Shown: positions 1 to 9,007 of the stretch, piece after piece
Position numbering within the stretch: the stretch's first letter is position 1
Layout of the letters: each line of letters opens with the position of its first letter
DNA from: UBA3069 sp050633465
Lineage (GTDB): Bacteria; Pseudomonadota; Alphaproteobacteria; Rhodobacterales; Rhodobacteraceae
DNA: 64,000 bases
Assembly: GCA_050633465.1 (NCBI GenBank)
Contig: JBOEGO010000025.1
Coordinates: 1-64,000 of the forward strand
Reading direction: 5' to 3'
Notes under the pieces: model-generated
The model's input: only the letters and a program-made list of their open reading frames with translations
Database searches by the model: none
What the model was told of the DNA's origin: nothing
Position numbers and translations under genes: made by a program

Positions 1-1
1 T

Positions 2-340
2 ACAAATCTAGGGGCACCTCATTGGCTACGCAAGGCCGTTGTTAGTCACACATTCGGGCGTTATAAGACTTCTTTTAGCCCAGCCGAATGCATTGATCCC
101 GAATGCTGTTCCGCTAGAGATGTCCTTGAAAAATGTATCGACCGTGAGGCGTTAGCTGAATTCTTTTGGCAATCAGATGAAATTCCTCAGAGCGGACTCG
201 ATGGACGCGCGGTTTCCAGATCGCCTGCGCGATGGAATTGCGTCCTGAAAGTTTTGCCGATCAATTCGCACCTTCAGACCAATCCGCTTCCGCATCTTAA
301 TGCAAGTCGTCGTGCGGCACCCAGATCAATGCTAAAGTAG
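2..340 (+). CDS. possible 3' end of an unidentified coding region
   Basis: One forward frame stays open for 113 codons from the window edge to a TAG at 338-340, longer than expected by chance at this composition. The conceptual product is hydrophilic and has several cysteines near residues 30-50 (the run ECIDPECC). I recognise no family. The last third looks less protein-like, so the real gene may have ended earlier or been disrupted by recombination. It would lie upstream of, and in the same direction as, the giant gene at 730. Confidence 0.25.
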   Translation, partial: TNLGAPHWLRKAVVSHTFGRYKTSFSPAECIDPECCSARDVLEKCIDREALAEFFWQSDEIPQSGLDGRAVSRSPARWNCVLKVLPINSHLQTNPLPHLNASRRAAPRSMLK

Positions 341-729
341 CGCTGGAAGCGACCATTCGCGGCACTAGGCTCGAATGGCCGCAAAGGGCCGGCTAACGTC
401 ATGGCGCACTGTTTGGTCGCTCTCTAATTTGGCCGCGGGTCAGTATTGCAAATGAAGCAATGCGTGTTCAAGCATTGGCGTGGGCTTGCAGTTAGAGCTT
501 TCGGTGAGTGAATTGCTGAATCTGAAACTGTAGGGACACGGGTTCTACGCATTGAAATATCCGGCCCCAGTCCGCAGATGCGCCGCTGTCACAATCCGAA
601 AGATCAGTATAAATGCGGAATTGAATTGAAAGTTGCTATGCCTACACGTCTCGCAGTGCCTTGGATGTGATCTTTTAAGATTGGGAGCGGTGACTTGATA
701 GAGTTGGATAAAGGCATTTTGGGTAACGT
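341..729. other. leader/intergenic region with no convincing gene
   Basis: This stretch of about 390 bases upstream of the giant gene is less GC-rich than the core genome to the right. I found no open frame with coding character and no clear promoter or ribosome binding site. A short translated stretch across 328-363 (AKVALEAT in one frame) resembles the start of IS3-family OrfA proteins, but it is too short and has no flanking support, so it is not called as an IS remnant. Confidence 0.4.
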
Positions 730-3700
730 ATGACGAGTCCTTTCATTGTAGCATTGGTCGCCACCCACGATCGTCAGCAATTTCTGCTCAATCGTTCGTT
801 GCCCAGTATTCTTGGGCAAAGCCGATCTGCAGATCAACTCGTCATCGTCGATGATGCTCCTTGGTCAGGGTGTTCTGGTGGTGTTGCGTCATTGGCACCT
901 CATGCTGCCTACCTCTACAATCGGAGGACGCCAGCGTTGGCGGGGGCGCTGAACACGGGCATTGATCACCTCGCGCGTCTGTATCCGGTTCCGTCTGAAG
1001 TGTTCGTGGCTTTCCTCGACGATGACGATTCCTGGATGACGGGACATTTGGCTGCCGTCGAAGGTCGTCTGCGAGAGGGCGCGGAGGTCGTTGCGACGAC
1101 GTTCGAGCGATTGGAGGACATTGGTCCGGCTCGCAGTGTCACTCCACCCGAGGTGCCAACAGCAGCATTATTTCAAGAGGGTAATCCTGGCGTGCAGGGT
1201 TCAAACCTTATCGTTAGGCTCGATCTTCTTCTCGAAGCTGGGGGCTTTAACGAGGCGCTTCGCTCCTGCACCGATCGTGATCTGATGCTTCGTCTGTTGC
1301 GGCGACCCAACTTGCAATACGCAATCACCAAGTCGCCAAGCCTACGACATCACGCAACAAACAAATATGATCGCCTGTCGCAACCGGGCTCTGCCGCCAA
1401 AACCGAGGGATTGGAGGTCTTTACTCGGCTGCATGGTCCGCTGATGACTTCTCCTATACGGGCGGCGCATTTGGCACGCGCCGAACGGCTTTTTGGCTGG
1501 GTGCCGGGTGCAACCCCGACGGCGCCTGATGTTTGCGTCGCGCATCCGATACCGACCGATTGCCAGACGCCTCACCTGGTGATCGGTATTATCGTGGATG
1601 ATCGCCGGATTGCCTCGGCGGGACACCTGCTGGCGGACATTTCCGCGCATGTCATTGCAGAAGGGCTTAGCCCGCCCGACATTCTCGTTCTGGAAAATCG
1701 GCCCAAGTTTGTCGACCCCGCCCCGATGGCCGACTTGGTTGAAAGGCACCGCGCGAGTTTGCGCATTCACCATATTGATCACGAAACACTGCTAAGTTTG
1801 GCCACAGAAGGCGGGATTTCCATTGGCGCAGGACGCGCCTCCGTCGCCGACGCGCGAACAGTGTTGCAGGGTTGCCTGTATCACCTCGCTCTTAAGCGCC
1901 CCGGATGCATTGTCTGGATCTTGGATGATGATATGCGGCTCGACCCACTGGTTGCCGGGCCAGAAGGGTCGCGGTCCCTGCCTTTGGCTCTTGGAGAGTC
2001 GCTGAGACGGATGAAGGCAACGGGTGCCGCTGTTTGCATCGGCCCCTACACAGGTGCCCCCCCGTTACCTGCAGTGGCTTCGGTGCGCGGGCAACTCGTT
2101 GATCTCATGTGGAACCTCCGTCGTTTGGCATCGCTGCCGCCGGATGACCGGCTGCCTGATGCCGTGCGGCATAACGCTTGGTTGCGGACAAACCGGCACG
2201 ACTATTATTACGACCTGTCGCGAAGCCAGACTGACCGCCTTGAAACACCTTTCGCGCTTGAAGCCGCGTCTCCGGACGAGACCTGCGCGCAGGCACTCGA
2301 TCGGCTCTCCCATATGATCCCGAGGATCCTCGCCGGAGAGGCTCCGCTGCGGCCCTTGCTTGTTGATCCGTTCGAAATGACGAGTTTTGTGCACCGCCGT
2401 GCGCTGCAACGTGGCGGAAACACCTTCATCCTTGATCCCGAAGCGTTGGCAGATCTGCCGAACGAGGCCCCCTTGGTACGGGGGCGGAGGACACGGCGCT
2501 CGGATATGATGTGGTGCCTTCTGCAGGAGCGACGTTGCAAAAGGCAAGTGATCTCGGTGCCGGTCCCGGTACGGCAGGACCGTACCGATCTGCCTGTGCC
2601 CGAAAAACTTGACCTCGATCTCATTGCCGATGACATCCGAGGTTACGCAATTGCCACTGCGCTCAGCGAGAATTGGGGCGATCCGGTGGCGGTCGCAACG
2701 GCCTGCGCCAAGTTTGAACAGGAGCGGTTGGCGGCCTTGCACCTGACGTTCCATCGAGTACGCGGTATCGCGCGAGAATTGGAGGGCTGGTGCCGCTCAG
2801 GAGCGTTGCCCGACGTCTTGACGGTCAGGCTTAGTGAGCAGGCACGCAAGCTCAGGGACATGTTTCAGGACCATCACTTCCGCAAGGTGGAAGAGGCCGT
2901 CCGCGATCTTGGCGCGACCGAAGTGGGCAACTTTCTTGAAGGGATGGAGGCCAGGATCGCGGCCCATTCCAGCTGGGTCCATGGCTCGACGCAGATACCC
3001 GACCTACTTATGCAGCAACGTGCCGATACTGCGCGTGTCGCTGTCGCGGCGGCGATCGGGACGAATGGTGCGCTGCGTTATCTCGGCCAGGGCGGAGAGG
3101 GCGTTGTCTTTACCGATGGCCGTCATAGATGGAAATTGTTCGACCGTTGGACCGATACGCAGGCGGCGGCAGCCGTCCCGGTTCTCCAACGTTTTGTAGC
3201 AAATGACATCCAAGGCGCAGCGCTCAAAACACCTCTTTCGCTGAGGCAAACCCCTGTGGGCTGGCTGTTGCAGATGCACGACGAGGTGACCGAGCCTTGG
3301 CCCGGTGGCCATGGTCCCGGTTTGGTCGCGCTTCTGGCAGATCTGCATCGCGCTGGGCTGGCGTGTCGCAACCTGCACCCGAAGAATTTGCGGGTGGTCG
3401 GGGAAACCGTCCGTTTGATCGATTTCGGGGCGGATCTGGTGCCACTTGATGACGCCAAAGCCGAGGGTGTTGAGTTCCTTCGGATGTGCCGCCGCGCGTG
3501 GCTATGCTGGCGCTGGTTCTGGCGTTCGGATTTGGATGACTTGATGCGTCAGTCCATCCACACTGATGATCTTGCCGAACTCTCTGGCTATGAAGGGCTT
3601 GTGCGCGCCGTGCAAGAAGTCCTCTGTCTGCACAAGGAGCCAGATCCGCTTCTCGAACGTGCGCTTGCCCTTGGACCGACGCGGATTCTCGACTACGGCG

Positions 3701-5808
3701 CGGGCAAAGGCAAAGAAGCGGCAGCGTTGGCGCGCTCGGGTGCCTCCGTCGTAGCATGGGATCCTGACCCAGCGGTCGCAAATCGACTTTCTGCGTTAAG
3801 TGAACTTGGGGTCTTGCGGACGGAGACAGCAGAGGCGGCTGTGACGGCCGGACCGTACGATCTTGTGATTTGCCGCCGCGTGGCCTGTCTTCTCGAGGAT
3901 GAAGCGCTCGACCAGCTTCTTGGCGATTTGCGTCGCGCAGCCGCGCCAAACGGGCGGGTGCTGTTGGCTCTGTGTCATCCGGCCTATGCCCATCGGGTGC
4001 GGACCGCTGAATCCACTCCGATTTCAGTTCCATCGGATGACTGCCCCGCGCATTGGTGCAAGCGCGTAAATGCAACCGGGCGGATACTGAAAGAGGTGCT
4101 GCGAAGCGAGTCTTCGTTGCGCCGACGTCTTGGCCGCGCTGGGCTGAGGGTGATTGGGCGTGCTGAGCGGCAGTGCATCGATCTTGATCGCTTCGAGATG
4201 GTTTCTGATCTGCTTGTCATTGAGCTAGAGGTTGCGCCGATCCCGAAGACTGCTTTGTTGATAAAGGCCTGCGCGATGGACGCCGAGGCGCTGGAGCCGC
4301 ATGTCTGCGACATGTTGGCGGTGTTTGAAAAGCAAAGCGCGATCCTGGAAACTGTTCTAACACTCGACAACCGTCAATCCGGCTTCCTGCGTCCCCACGC
4401 AAAGGGCGACCTCGATGCTTTGCGGGCCGCGGCGATACGGCTTCTGGATGCCGGGCTGATCGATAGTGTTGTCGAGGCACCCAGGGATCCAGATCAACTG
4501 CGCGCCTTGAACCTTCTGTGGTTCGGGCTGGATGTCGCAGCCACTCACAGCGTAGGAGGTGCGGCAACTGCCGCACTTCTGACAGGCTTCGAGGCGTGCA
4601 GCGCACGGCGTGTCTTGCATGCTGACCTCGACATGATGATCGGCGTATCAGACCCCTCAGTCGATGTGCTCACTGAACTCTCTGCCGTACTGGATTCGGA
4701 TCTGGAAGCGGTCACCGCAAGTTTTCCGGTCGCCGGAACGGAGCCACGGCCATGGACCTCCGAGAATGACGGCCTACCATGGCGGGTCGAGAGCCGTCTG
4801 GGTCTGGTGGACATGACGCGTATGGAGAGACTTCTTCCCTTGCCGAACTTCGATGAAGGTGGCGCCCCGCAACTGTCTTGGCATCGCGCCCTTGATCGGA
4901 AGGTGGCAATCGGCGCCGCGAAATCGGTGCGTGGCGGTGGTGGCGCGTTCTGCGTTCATCCACCGAATGCCCGCAAATCCGACATTGCTGCATGGGAGGA
5001 AGTCCGGATGTCGATCGCACGCGGACGTGTGCCGCCGGTGCAGCGCAACCAGGTTGAATGGACAGGTACGCTCGCCGAATGGCGCGGTCCCGAACGGCAC
5101 GAGCGTTTCGTGTTTGTGATCTGCGGCCGCAACGTTCCGCCCGAACGGTTCCGGCGTTGCTGGGACTCGGTGTTGCGCCAGAACAGTAGCAACTGGGGGG
5201 CGATCGTCGTAGACGATGCCTCTGAGCCCTGGATTGGAGATGAAGTAGCGCATCTGCTCGCGCCATTCGCGGACCGCGTCACCTATTTGCGGCGACGGCG
5301 GCGGGGCGGGCTTCTGGCATGCACCGCGCATGCAATCAGGCATGTCTGTGCACACGGTGACCAAGTGATCGTAACTCTTGATGCAGATGACCATTTAATC
5401 GGCACAGACGTGCTGAGCCGCCTCGCGATAGCCTATGATCAAGGTGCCGATCTGACCGTCGGCTCAATGCTGCGCACCGACAAGGCGACCGTATACCCTG
5501 TTAAGTTCAATGACCTTCAAGCCAATCGTGGCGGTAATGTCTGGCAACACCTGCGCAGCTTTCGCAAGTCGCTGTTCGATGCGGTTCCAGAAGATCTGCT
5601 GAAACTTGACGGAGACTATGTCGAGCTGGCATCGGACTGGGCCTTCATGCTGCCGATGGTGGACCGGGCGGTGCAGCCGCATTGGATCCGTGAGAACCTG
5701 TATTTGCATGAACCAGGCGAGGTGAGAAATTCGGAGCGCGCCGCTGAGCGAGAGGCGATCATTGCGCGCCTTGTGGCTCGTTTGATGAAGGATGGTGAGA
5801 AATCATGA
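730..5808 (+). CDS. giant multidomain glycosyltransferase / kinase-like / methyltransferase protein
   Basis: The 1692-residue protein is a chain of modules. Residues 1-220 form a GT2 glycosyltransferase fold (VALVATHDR start, LVIVDD, FLDDDDSW). Residues 280-500 look like a second transferase module with ILDDDMRLD near 397. Residues 765-920 resemble a small protein kinase: a glycine loop GQGGEGVVF, a lysine in RWKLFD, a catalytic-loop-like ACRNLHPKNL near 878 and LIDFGAD near 897. The usual catalytic Asp appears as Asn. Residues 980-1130 form a class I methyltransferase (ILDYGAGKGKEAA). Residues 1170-1430 contain a DXD-like HADLDMM. Residues 1455-1692 form a C-terminal GT2 domain (IVVDDAS, TLDADDH). 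No signal peptide or membrane segment is obvious, so it is probably cytosolic. A role in building or modifying a surface glycan is inference. No strong ribosome binding site precedes the ATG. The next gene overlaps by 4 bases. Confidence 0.85.
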   Translation: MTSPFIVALVATHDRQQFLLNRSLPSILGQSRSADQLVIVDDAPWSGCSGGVASLAPHAAYLYNRRTPALAGALNTGIDHLARLYPVPSEVFVAFLDDDDSWMTGHLAAVEGRLREGAEVVATTFERLEDIGPARSVTPPEVPTAALFQEGNPGVQGSNLIVRLDLLLEAGGFNEALRSCTDRDLMLRLLRRPNLQYAITKSPSLRHHATNKYDRLSQPGSAAKTEGLEVFTRLHGPLMTSPIRAAHLARAERLFGWVPGATPTAPDVCVAHPIPTDCQTPHLVIGIIVDDRRIASAGHLLADISAHVIAEGLSPPDILVLENRPKFVDPAPMADLVERHRASLRIHHIDHETLLSLATEGGISIGAGRASVADARTVLQGCLYHLALKRPGCIVWILDDDMRLDPLVAGPEGSRSLPLALGESLRRMKATGAAVCIGPYTGAPPLPAVASVRGQLVDLMWNLRRLASLPPDDRLPDAVRHNAWLRTNRHDYYYDLSRSQTDRLETPFALEAASPDETCAQALDRLSHMIPRILAGEAPLRPLLVDPFEMTSFVHRRALQRGGNTFILDPEALADLPNEAPLVRGRRTRRSDMMWCLLQERRCKRQVISVPVPVRQDRTDLPVPEKLDLDLIADDIRGYAIATALSENWGDPVAVATACAKFEQERLAALHLTFHRVRGIARELEGWCRSGALPDVLTVRLSEQARKLRDMFQDHHFRKVEEAVRDLGATEVGNFLEGMEARIAAHSSWVHGSTQIPDLLMQQRADTARVAVAAAIGTNGALRYLGQGGEGVVFTDGRHRWKLFDRWTDTQAAAAVPVLQRFVANDIQGAALKTPLSLRQTPVGWLLQMHDEVTEPWPGGHGPGLVALLADLHRAGLACRNLHPKNLRVVGETVRLIDFGADLVPLDDAKAEGVEFLRMCRRAWLCWRWFWRSDLDDLMRQSIHTDDLAELSGYEGLVRAVQEVLCLHKEPDPLLERALALGPTRILDYGAGKGKEAAALARSGASVVAWDPDPAVANRLSALSELGVLRTETAEAAVTAGPYDLVICRRVACLLEDEALDQLLGDLRRAAAPNGRVLLALCHPAYAHRVRTAESTPISVPSDDCPAHWCKRVNATGRILKEVLRSESSLRRRLGRAGLRVIGRAERQCIDLDRFEMVSDLLVIELEVAPIPKTALLIKACAMDAEALEPHVCDMLAVFEKQSAILETVLTLDNRQSGFLRPHAKGDLDALRAAAIRLLDAGLIDSVVEAPRDPDQLRALNLLWFGLDVAATHSVGGAATAALLTGFEACSARRVLHADLDMMIGVSDPSVDVLTELSAVLDSDLEAVTASFPVAGTEPRPWTSENDGLPWRVESRLGLVDMTRMERLLPLPNFDEGGAPQLSWHRALDRKVAIGAAKSVRGGGGAFCVHPPNARKSDIAAWEEVRMSIARGRVPPVQRNQVEWTGTLAEWRGPERHERFVFVICGRNVPPERFRRCWDSVLRQNSSNWGAIVVDDASEPWIGDEVAHLLAPFADRVTYLRRRRRGGLLACTAHAIRHVCAHGDQVIVTLDADDHLIGTDVLSRLAIAYDQGADLTVGSMLRTDKATVYPVKFNDLQANRGGNVWQHLRSFRKSLFDAVPEDLLKLDGDYVELASDWAFMLPMVDRAVQPHWIRENLYLHEPGEVRNSERAAEREAIIARLVARLMKDGEKS

Positions 5809-6386
5809 CTGTTTCACAGCAACGCCATATCGTTTCGGTGATCGGAAACGCGCGGCTTCCAAAAGGCGATAGGAGGCTGGCGCTGGCGCATGAGACCGGG
5901 CGTTTGCTGGTGGATCACGGTTATGCCGTGATGACAGGGGGCATGGGCGGCGTAATGAATGCCGCGTTAGAGGGTGCACGCATGTCGTCTGCTTGGTCTA
6001 CGGGTTCATGCATCGCCCTGCTCCCAGGCAGCGATCCCGGGCACCCCCTGGTCTCGAAAGCCGCAGATCTGGTAATCCCCACCGGGCTGGATCATGCACG
6101 CAACCAGATCGTCGCTCAATCGCACGCCGTCATCGTGATTGGGGGAGGGGCGGGCACTTTGACCGAAATGGGGTTCGCCTGGATCCACAAGCGTTTGCTG
6201 ATCGCTTTCCGTTGCGAAGGGTGGAGCGGACGCCTTGCGGACGAGCGAGTCGATACACGTACCCGATATCCTGAAATCGCAGATGATCGCGTATACGGGA
6301 TAGATACTGCGCAAGAGGCTATTTCCCTGCTTCGACAGCTTGGCCCTGAATACGCTGCGCGGCATCGAAAAATTGCGGCGGAATGA
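5805..6386 (+). CDS. LOG-family (SLOG superfamily) nucleotide-binding protein
   Basis: The 193-residue protein has the Rossmann-like LOG fold: VSVIGNARLP at the N-terminus, a GGMGGVMNAALEGAR loop and the signature VIGGGAGTLTEMGFAW (GGxxGTxxE) near residue 115. Relatives include cytokinin-activating phosphoribohydrolases and the TIGR00725 group once linked to molybdenum cofactor carriage. SLOG proteins also act as nucleotide sensors in some conflict systems. The ATG overlaps the stop of the giant gene (ATGA), which implies translational coupling. The substrate cannot be read from the sequence. Confidence 0.85.
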   Translation: MTVSQQRHIVSVIGNARLPKGDRRLALAHETGRLLVDHGYAVMTGGMGGVMNAALEGARMSSAWSTGSCIALLPGSDPGHPLVSKAADLVIPTGLDHARNQIVAQSHAVIVIGGGAGTLTEMGFAWIHKRLLIAFRCEGWSGRLADERVDTRTRYPEIADDRVYGIDTAQEAISLLRQLGPEYAARHRKIAAE

Positions 6387-6545
6387 TCCATGAAACTTTT
6401 TGAGGCTGTGAAGCGCTCGTCTTGCCGGACCTCTCAGCGCACCAGACAGCGTTGCAAAGAAAGGCGCCGGCCTCGGTCGCAATAGAAACGACGAGCTCGA
6501 AGATGCCATCGAACGTCACGGGCCTACTGTGAAAATGCAAGTAGG

Positions 6546-7700
6546 TTAATTTTGCCGCACATAGGTCACATAGAAGTTCTTCAGCATGCGGTGCTCCTGT
6601 AAGCGGTCGCCCAGGCTGAACCCGTCACGTCGCATGGGCGCTTGAAAAATATCCAGACCGCGATCCAGAACGATTTTCCAGCCGGTATCAGTGACGATAT
6701 CTCTGGAATGAGCAGTCCCCGAACCATCAAATGCCCAGGTGAAATCAACGCCCGAACCAATGCATGCCTCGGTAATGCTCTCCAGCAATTCGCGTTGCTT
6801 TTGCACGTTTCCGTCATCAGGCCCGGTGACAAGATGGATGGCCACTTGATCTTCCAACGCCTTGCGTTGAATGACCATTTCGACGAATTCCATCATGTTC
6901 TTGATCTGGTAAAAATAGCGAATGTAAGGGTCTGTCACCACGATCCGAGATGCACCGTCCAGGTAGGGTCCGAACAGTTTATCGTAGCTGATGCCCTTTC
7001 GGTTTTCGGCGAATACGTGGTGACCCTCTTCGGCGCGCGGCTTGGCGGTTTTTGAGGTAACCGCAGTTTCACGCGACTCATGTTCGACTTCGATGACGTC
7101 ATCATCGACAGCATCGGTGGATTGATCCTGCTGCTTCGGATCTAAGGCAGGTTTCAGATAGTAGAATTGGGGGAACTCTTGCTCTTCGACGGTCTGGACA
7201 CGCCGCTTTCCCCCGTCAGAGCCAGTGTAGAAGAAGTCCACATCTGGGTAGGTCGCATCGATCCGAAACAGTTGGTCCTTTACGCGCTTTCGGCTTTCAA
7301 GTGCGAGCTGCAAGAGCTCTTCAACGTCATCGGCTGTTTCCTCTCCGGCAGGGAAAATCACCTTCAGTAAGCCCGACATGGTTTTGTAGACGGCGTCCCG
7401 ATCACGGGTCGAAATCTTCTCGCTGACTTTGAAATGCAGGTCCGGCCGGTTGGAGAAGTCTTCTTGGCGCAAATGGCGAAGGATCTCGGCGAGGTAGTCG
7501 ACAATGAACCCGTAGCCAGTGGTGAACATCTCGCCTCGGATCACGTCGATCTCCCAGCCAGGCAGATATGCGTGGAGGCGGTCAATGAATGCAGAGTCAT
7601 GGAACTGGGGCGGCAGGGCTTCGAACAAGTCACTGTTCTTGAGCATGAATGGCACATTGTGGTCTGTGTTGCCGACAAATGCGAAGCTCGCTTCGTTGCT
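6546..7700 (-). pseudogene. brxL: 5'-truncated BREX BrxL-like protein with MITD1-type C-terminal domain
   Basis: An open frame begins just after a TGA at 7701-7703 and reads EASFAFVGNTDHN, then KNSDLFEALPPQFHDSAF and LPGWEIDVIRGEMF. These match the part of BrxL (the Lon-like BREX protein) that follows the AAA+ core. A GTG at 7655 could start a 369-residue product. The N-terminal domain and the Walker motifs expected upstream are absent, and there is no Lon catalytic Ser/Lys region. Residues 218-369 (GISYDKLFGPYLDGA, VVTDPYIRYFYQ, HSRDI, DRGLDIF) form a phospholipase-D-like MITD1 C-terminal domain, which caps some BrxL proteins in bacteria. No other BREX gene is present. The likeliest reading is the remnant of a deleted defence locus. 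Expression of the short form is possible but unproven. Confidence 0.75.
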
Positions 7701-8171
7701 TCACCCCCGCGCAAAGCGGTCCTTGAGCCACTGCGGAATCGACCCTCGCGCAGGTGGCGGGCGGCCATCGCCGTTCCTGACCCCAGGTCTTGGCCCTCCC
7801 GGTTGCGCTCCAACGGTCGTGCGCGGACGTTCGGTTGGTCGGCTCAACGGCCCGGTGATCCCGCGCCCTGTGGGATCCCACTGCGCGAGAACGATGTTCT
7901 TGCCGTGATCAGCCTCGGGCGGCGCGGTCTCGCTTTCAAACTCCCACAGCATCCCGCGCATCCCGAACAGCGGCGGGTCCAGCGTTTCAAGGTTGGCAAA
8001 GCGCGTCGGAGAGGGCACCTGATCGCCCGCATCGGCAACGGCGTAGCCCAGATGGGTGGACAGCTCGATATAGAGCAGCCGAAGCTGGTTGTTCGGTTCA
8101 CGCTGCGCTGTGTTCAGCCGGTAGAGCAAGTCGTCAGGGCCAACGAAGGTGTTGTCAGCGAGCCCCGACAT
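7701..8171 (-). CDS. unrecognised gene fragment upstream of truncated brxL
   Basis: The frame is open from about 8210 to a TGA at 7701-7703, and the first ATG at 8171 gives 156 residues. The N-terminal part looks like a folded domain (FVGPDDLLYRLN, LRLLYIELSTHLGYAVA). The last 55 residues are rich in Pro, Gly and Arg and read like a C-terminal tail ending in PQWLKDRFARG. I do not recognise the family. The missing 5' sequence and the immediate junction with brxL suggest the 3' end of another gene joined to brxL by deletion. FARG also resembles the residues before the EASF segment in BrxL, so the last few codons may belong to brxL. Confidence 0.4.
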   Translation of the reverse strand: MSGLADNTFVGPDDLLYRLNTAQREPNNQLRLLYIELSTHLGYAVADAGDQVPSPTRFANLETLDPPLFGMRGMLWEFESETAPPEADHGKNIVLAQWDPTGRGITGPLSRPTERPRTTVGAQPGGPRPGVRNGDGRPPPARGSIPQWLKDRFARG

Positions 8172-8248
8172 GCACCCGTAACGGAACTTTTCACCTATGC
8201 TGGCCCGAAGTCAAAGCCAACGGCGCTTATAAGGCTGGCCGCATGTGA

Positions 8249-9007
8249 TCACGGCGTATGGTTTATGGAGGTGCCTTGGGCGTAGCGGGTCAGGCGGTTG
8301 GCGATGATGCCAACTGCGATGTGTAATATTACCGTAAGGCAGGCAAGAACGATCAAGCTGGCGAACATCAGGTCGATTTTTGCGCGGCCATTGGCAAGCA
8401 ACATCAGGTAACCAAGCCCCTTGGACGCCCCGACCCATTCACCTATGACGGCCCCAATCGGGGCATAAACCGCCGCGAGCCGCAAGCCGGTGCCAAGACT
8501 GGGAAGCGCATTGGGAATTTGGATGTGGCGCATGAATTTCCATTTGCCCGCATTCATCGACACCGACAGATCACGGTATCCGCTGTCGATCCGCATCAGC
8601 CCGTCGTGGAATGCAGAGGTGACGGGAAAGTAGATGATTAAAACTGCCATCATGATTTTTGACCCCATGCCGTAACCGAACCAAAGTGTCAGCAGTGGGG
8701 CCAGCGCAAAAACCGGAACTGCCTGAGTAAACACGAGGATGGGCAGCATCAGCCGTTCGGCGGTCTTGGACATTGCCAGCTGGATCGCCGTTGCGACGCC
8801 GAACAATGTGCCGATCAACAGCCCCAGCATGACTTCGGTTGCAGTCACCCAGGCATTTTCGATTATGATCACGCGACTTTTGTATGCTGCCAGCGCGACC
8901 CGCCAGGGCGAGGGAAGAATGAAATGGGGCGCATCGGTGACAACCACCAGTGCCTGCCATATGCCCAGCCCGATCAGCAAGGCCAATAAAATGTCTCCCG
9001 GCCTCAT
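8249..9007 (-). CDS. thiX: ABC transporter permease, thiamine-precursor (ThiX-like)
   Basis: This is an inner-membrane permease of the SsuC/TauC/ThiX type, about 252 residues with roughly six hydrophobic segments. The EAA-type loop is at NAGKWKFMRHIQIPNALP and GAVIGEWVGASKGLGYLM. With ThiY (binding protein) and ThiZ (ATPase) it should import a hydroxymethylpyrimidine precursor such as formyl-aminopyrimidine. I place the start at the ATG at 9007, because it overlaps the thiZ stop as ATGA, the pattern seen throughout this operon. A start 14 codons upstream is possible but lies inside thiZ. It is the last gene of the thiamine operon. Confidence 0.92.
   Translation of the reverse strand: MRPGDILLALLIGLGIWQALVVVTDAPHFILPSPWRVALAAYKSRVIIIENAWVTATEVMLGLLIGTLFGVATAIQLAMSKTAERLMLPILVFTQAVPVFALAPLLTLWFGYGMGSKIMMAVLIIYFPVTSAFHDGLMRIDSGYRDLSVSMNAGKWKFMRHIQIPNALPSLGTGLRLAAVYAPIGAVIGEWVGASKGLGYLMLLANGRAKIDLMFASLIVLACLTVILHIAVGIIANRLTRYAQGTSINHTP

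Noticed and set aside
328..363. Possible IS3 OrfA remnant (AKVALEAT string)
   Set aside because: Only about eight residues match a common pattern; no terminal repeats or further transposase sequence are visible.
6390..6485. 31-codon frame after the LOG gene
   Set aside because: It could be a truncated third operon gene, but it has no motif and is very Arg-rich at the end, as expected of non-coding sequence.
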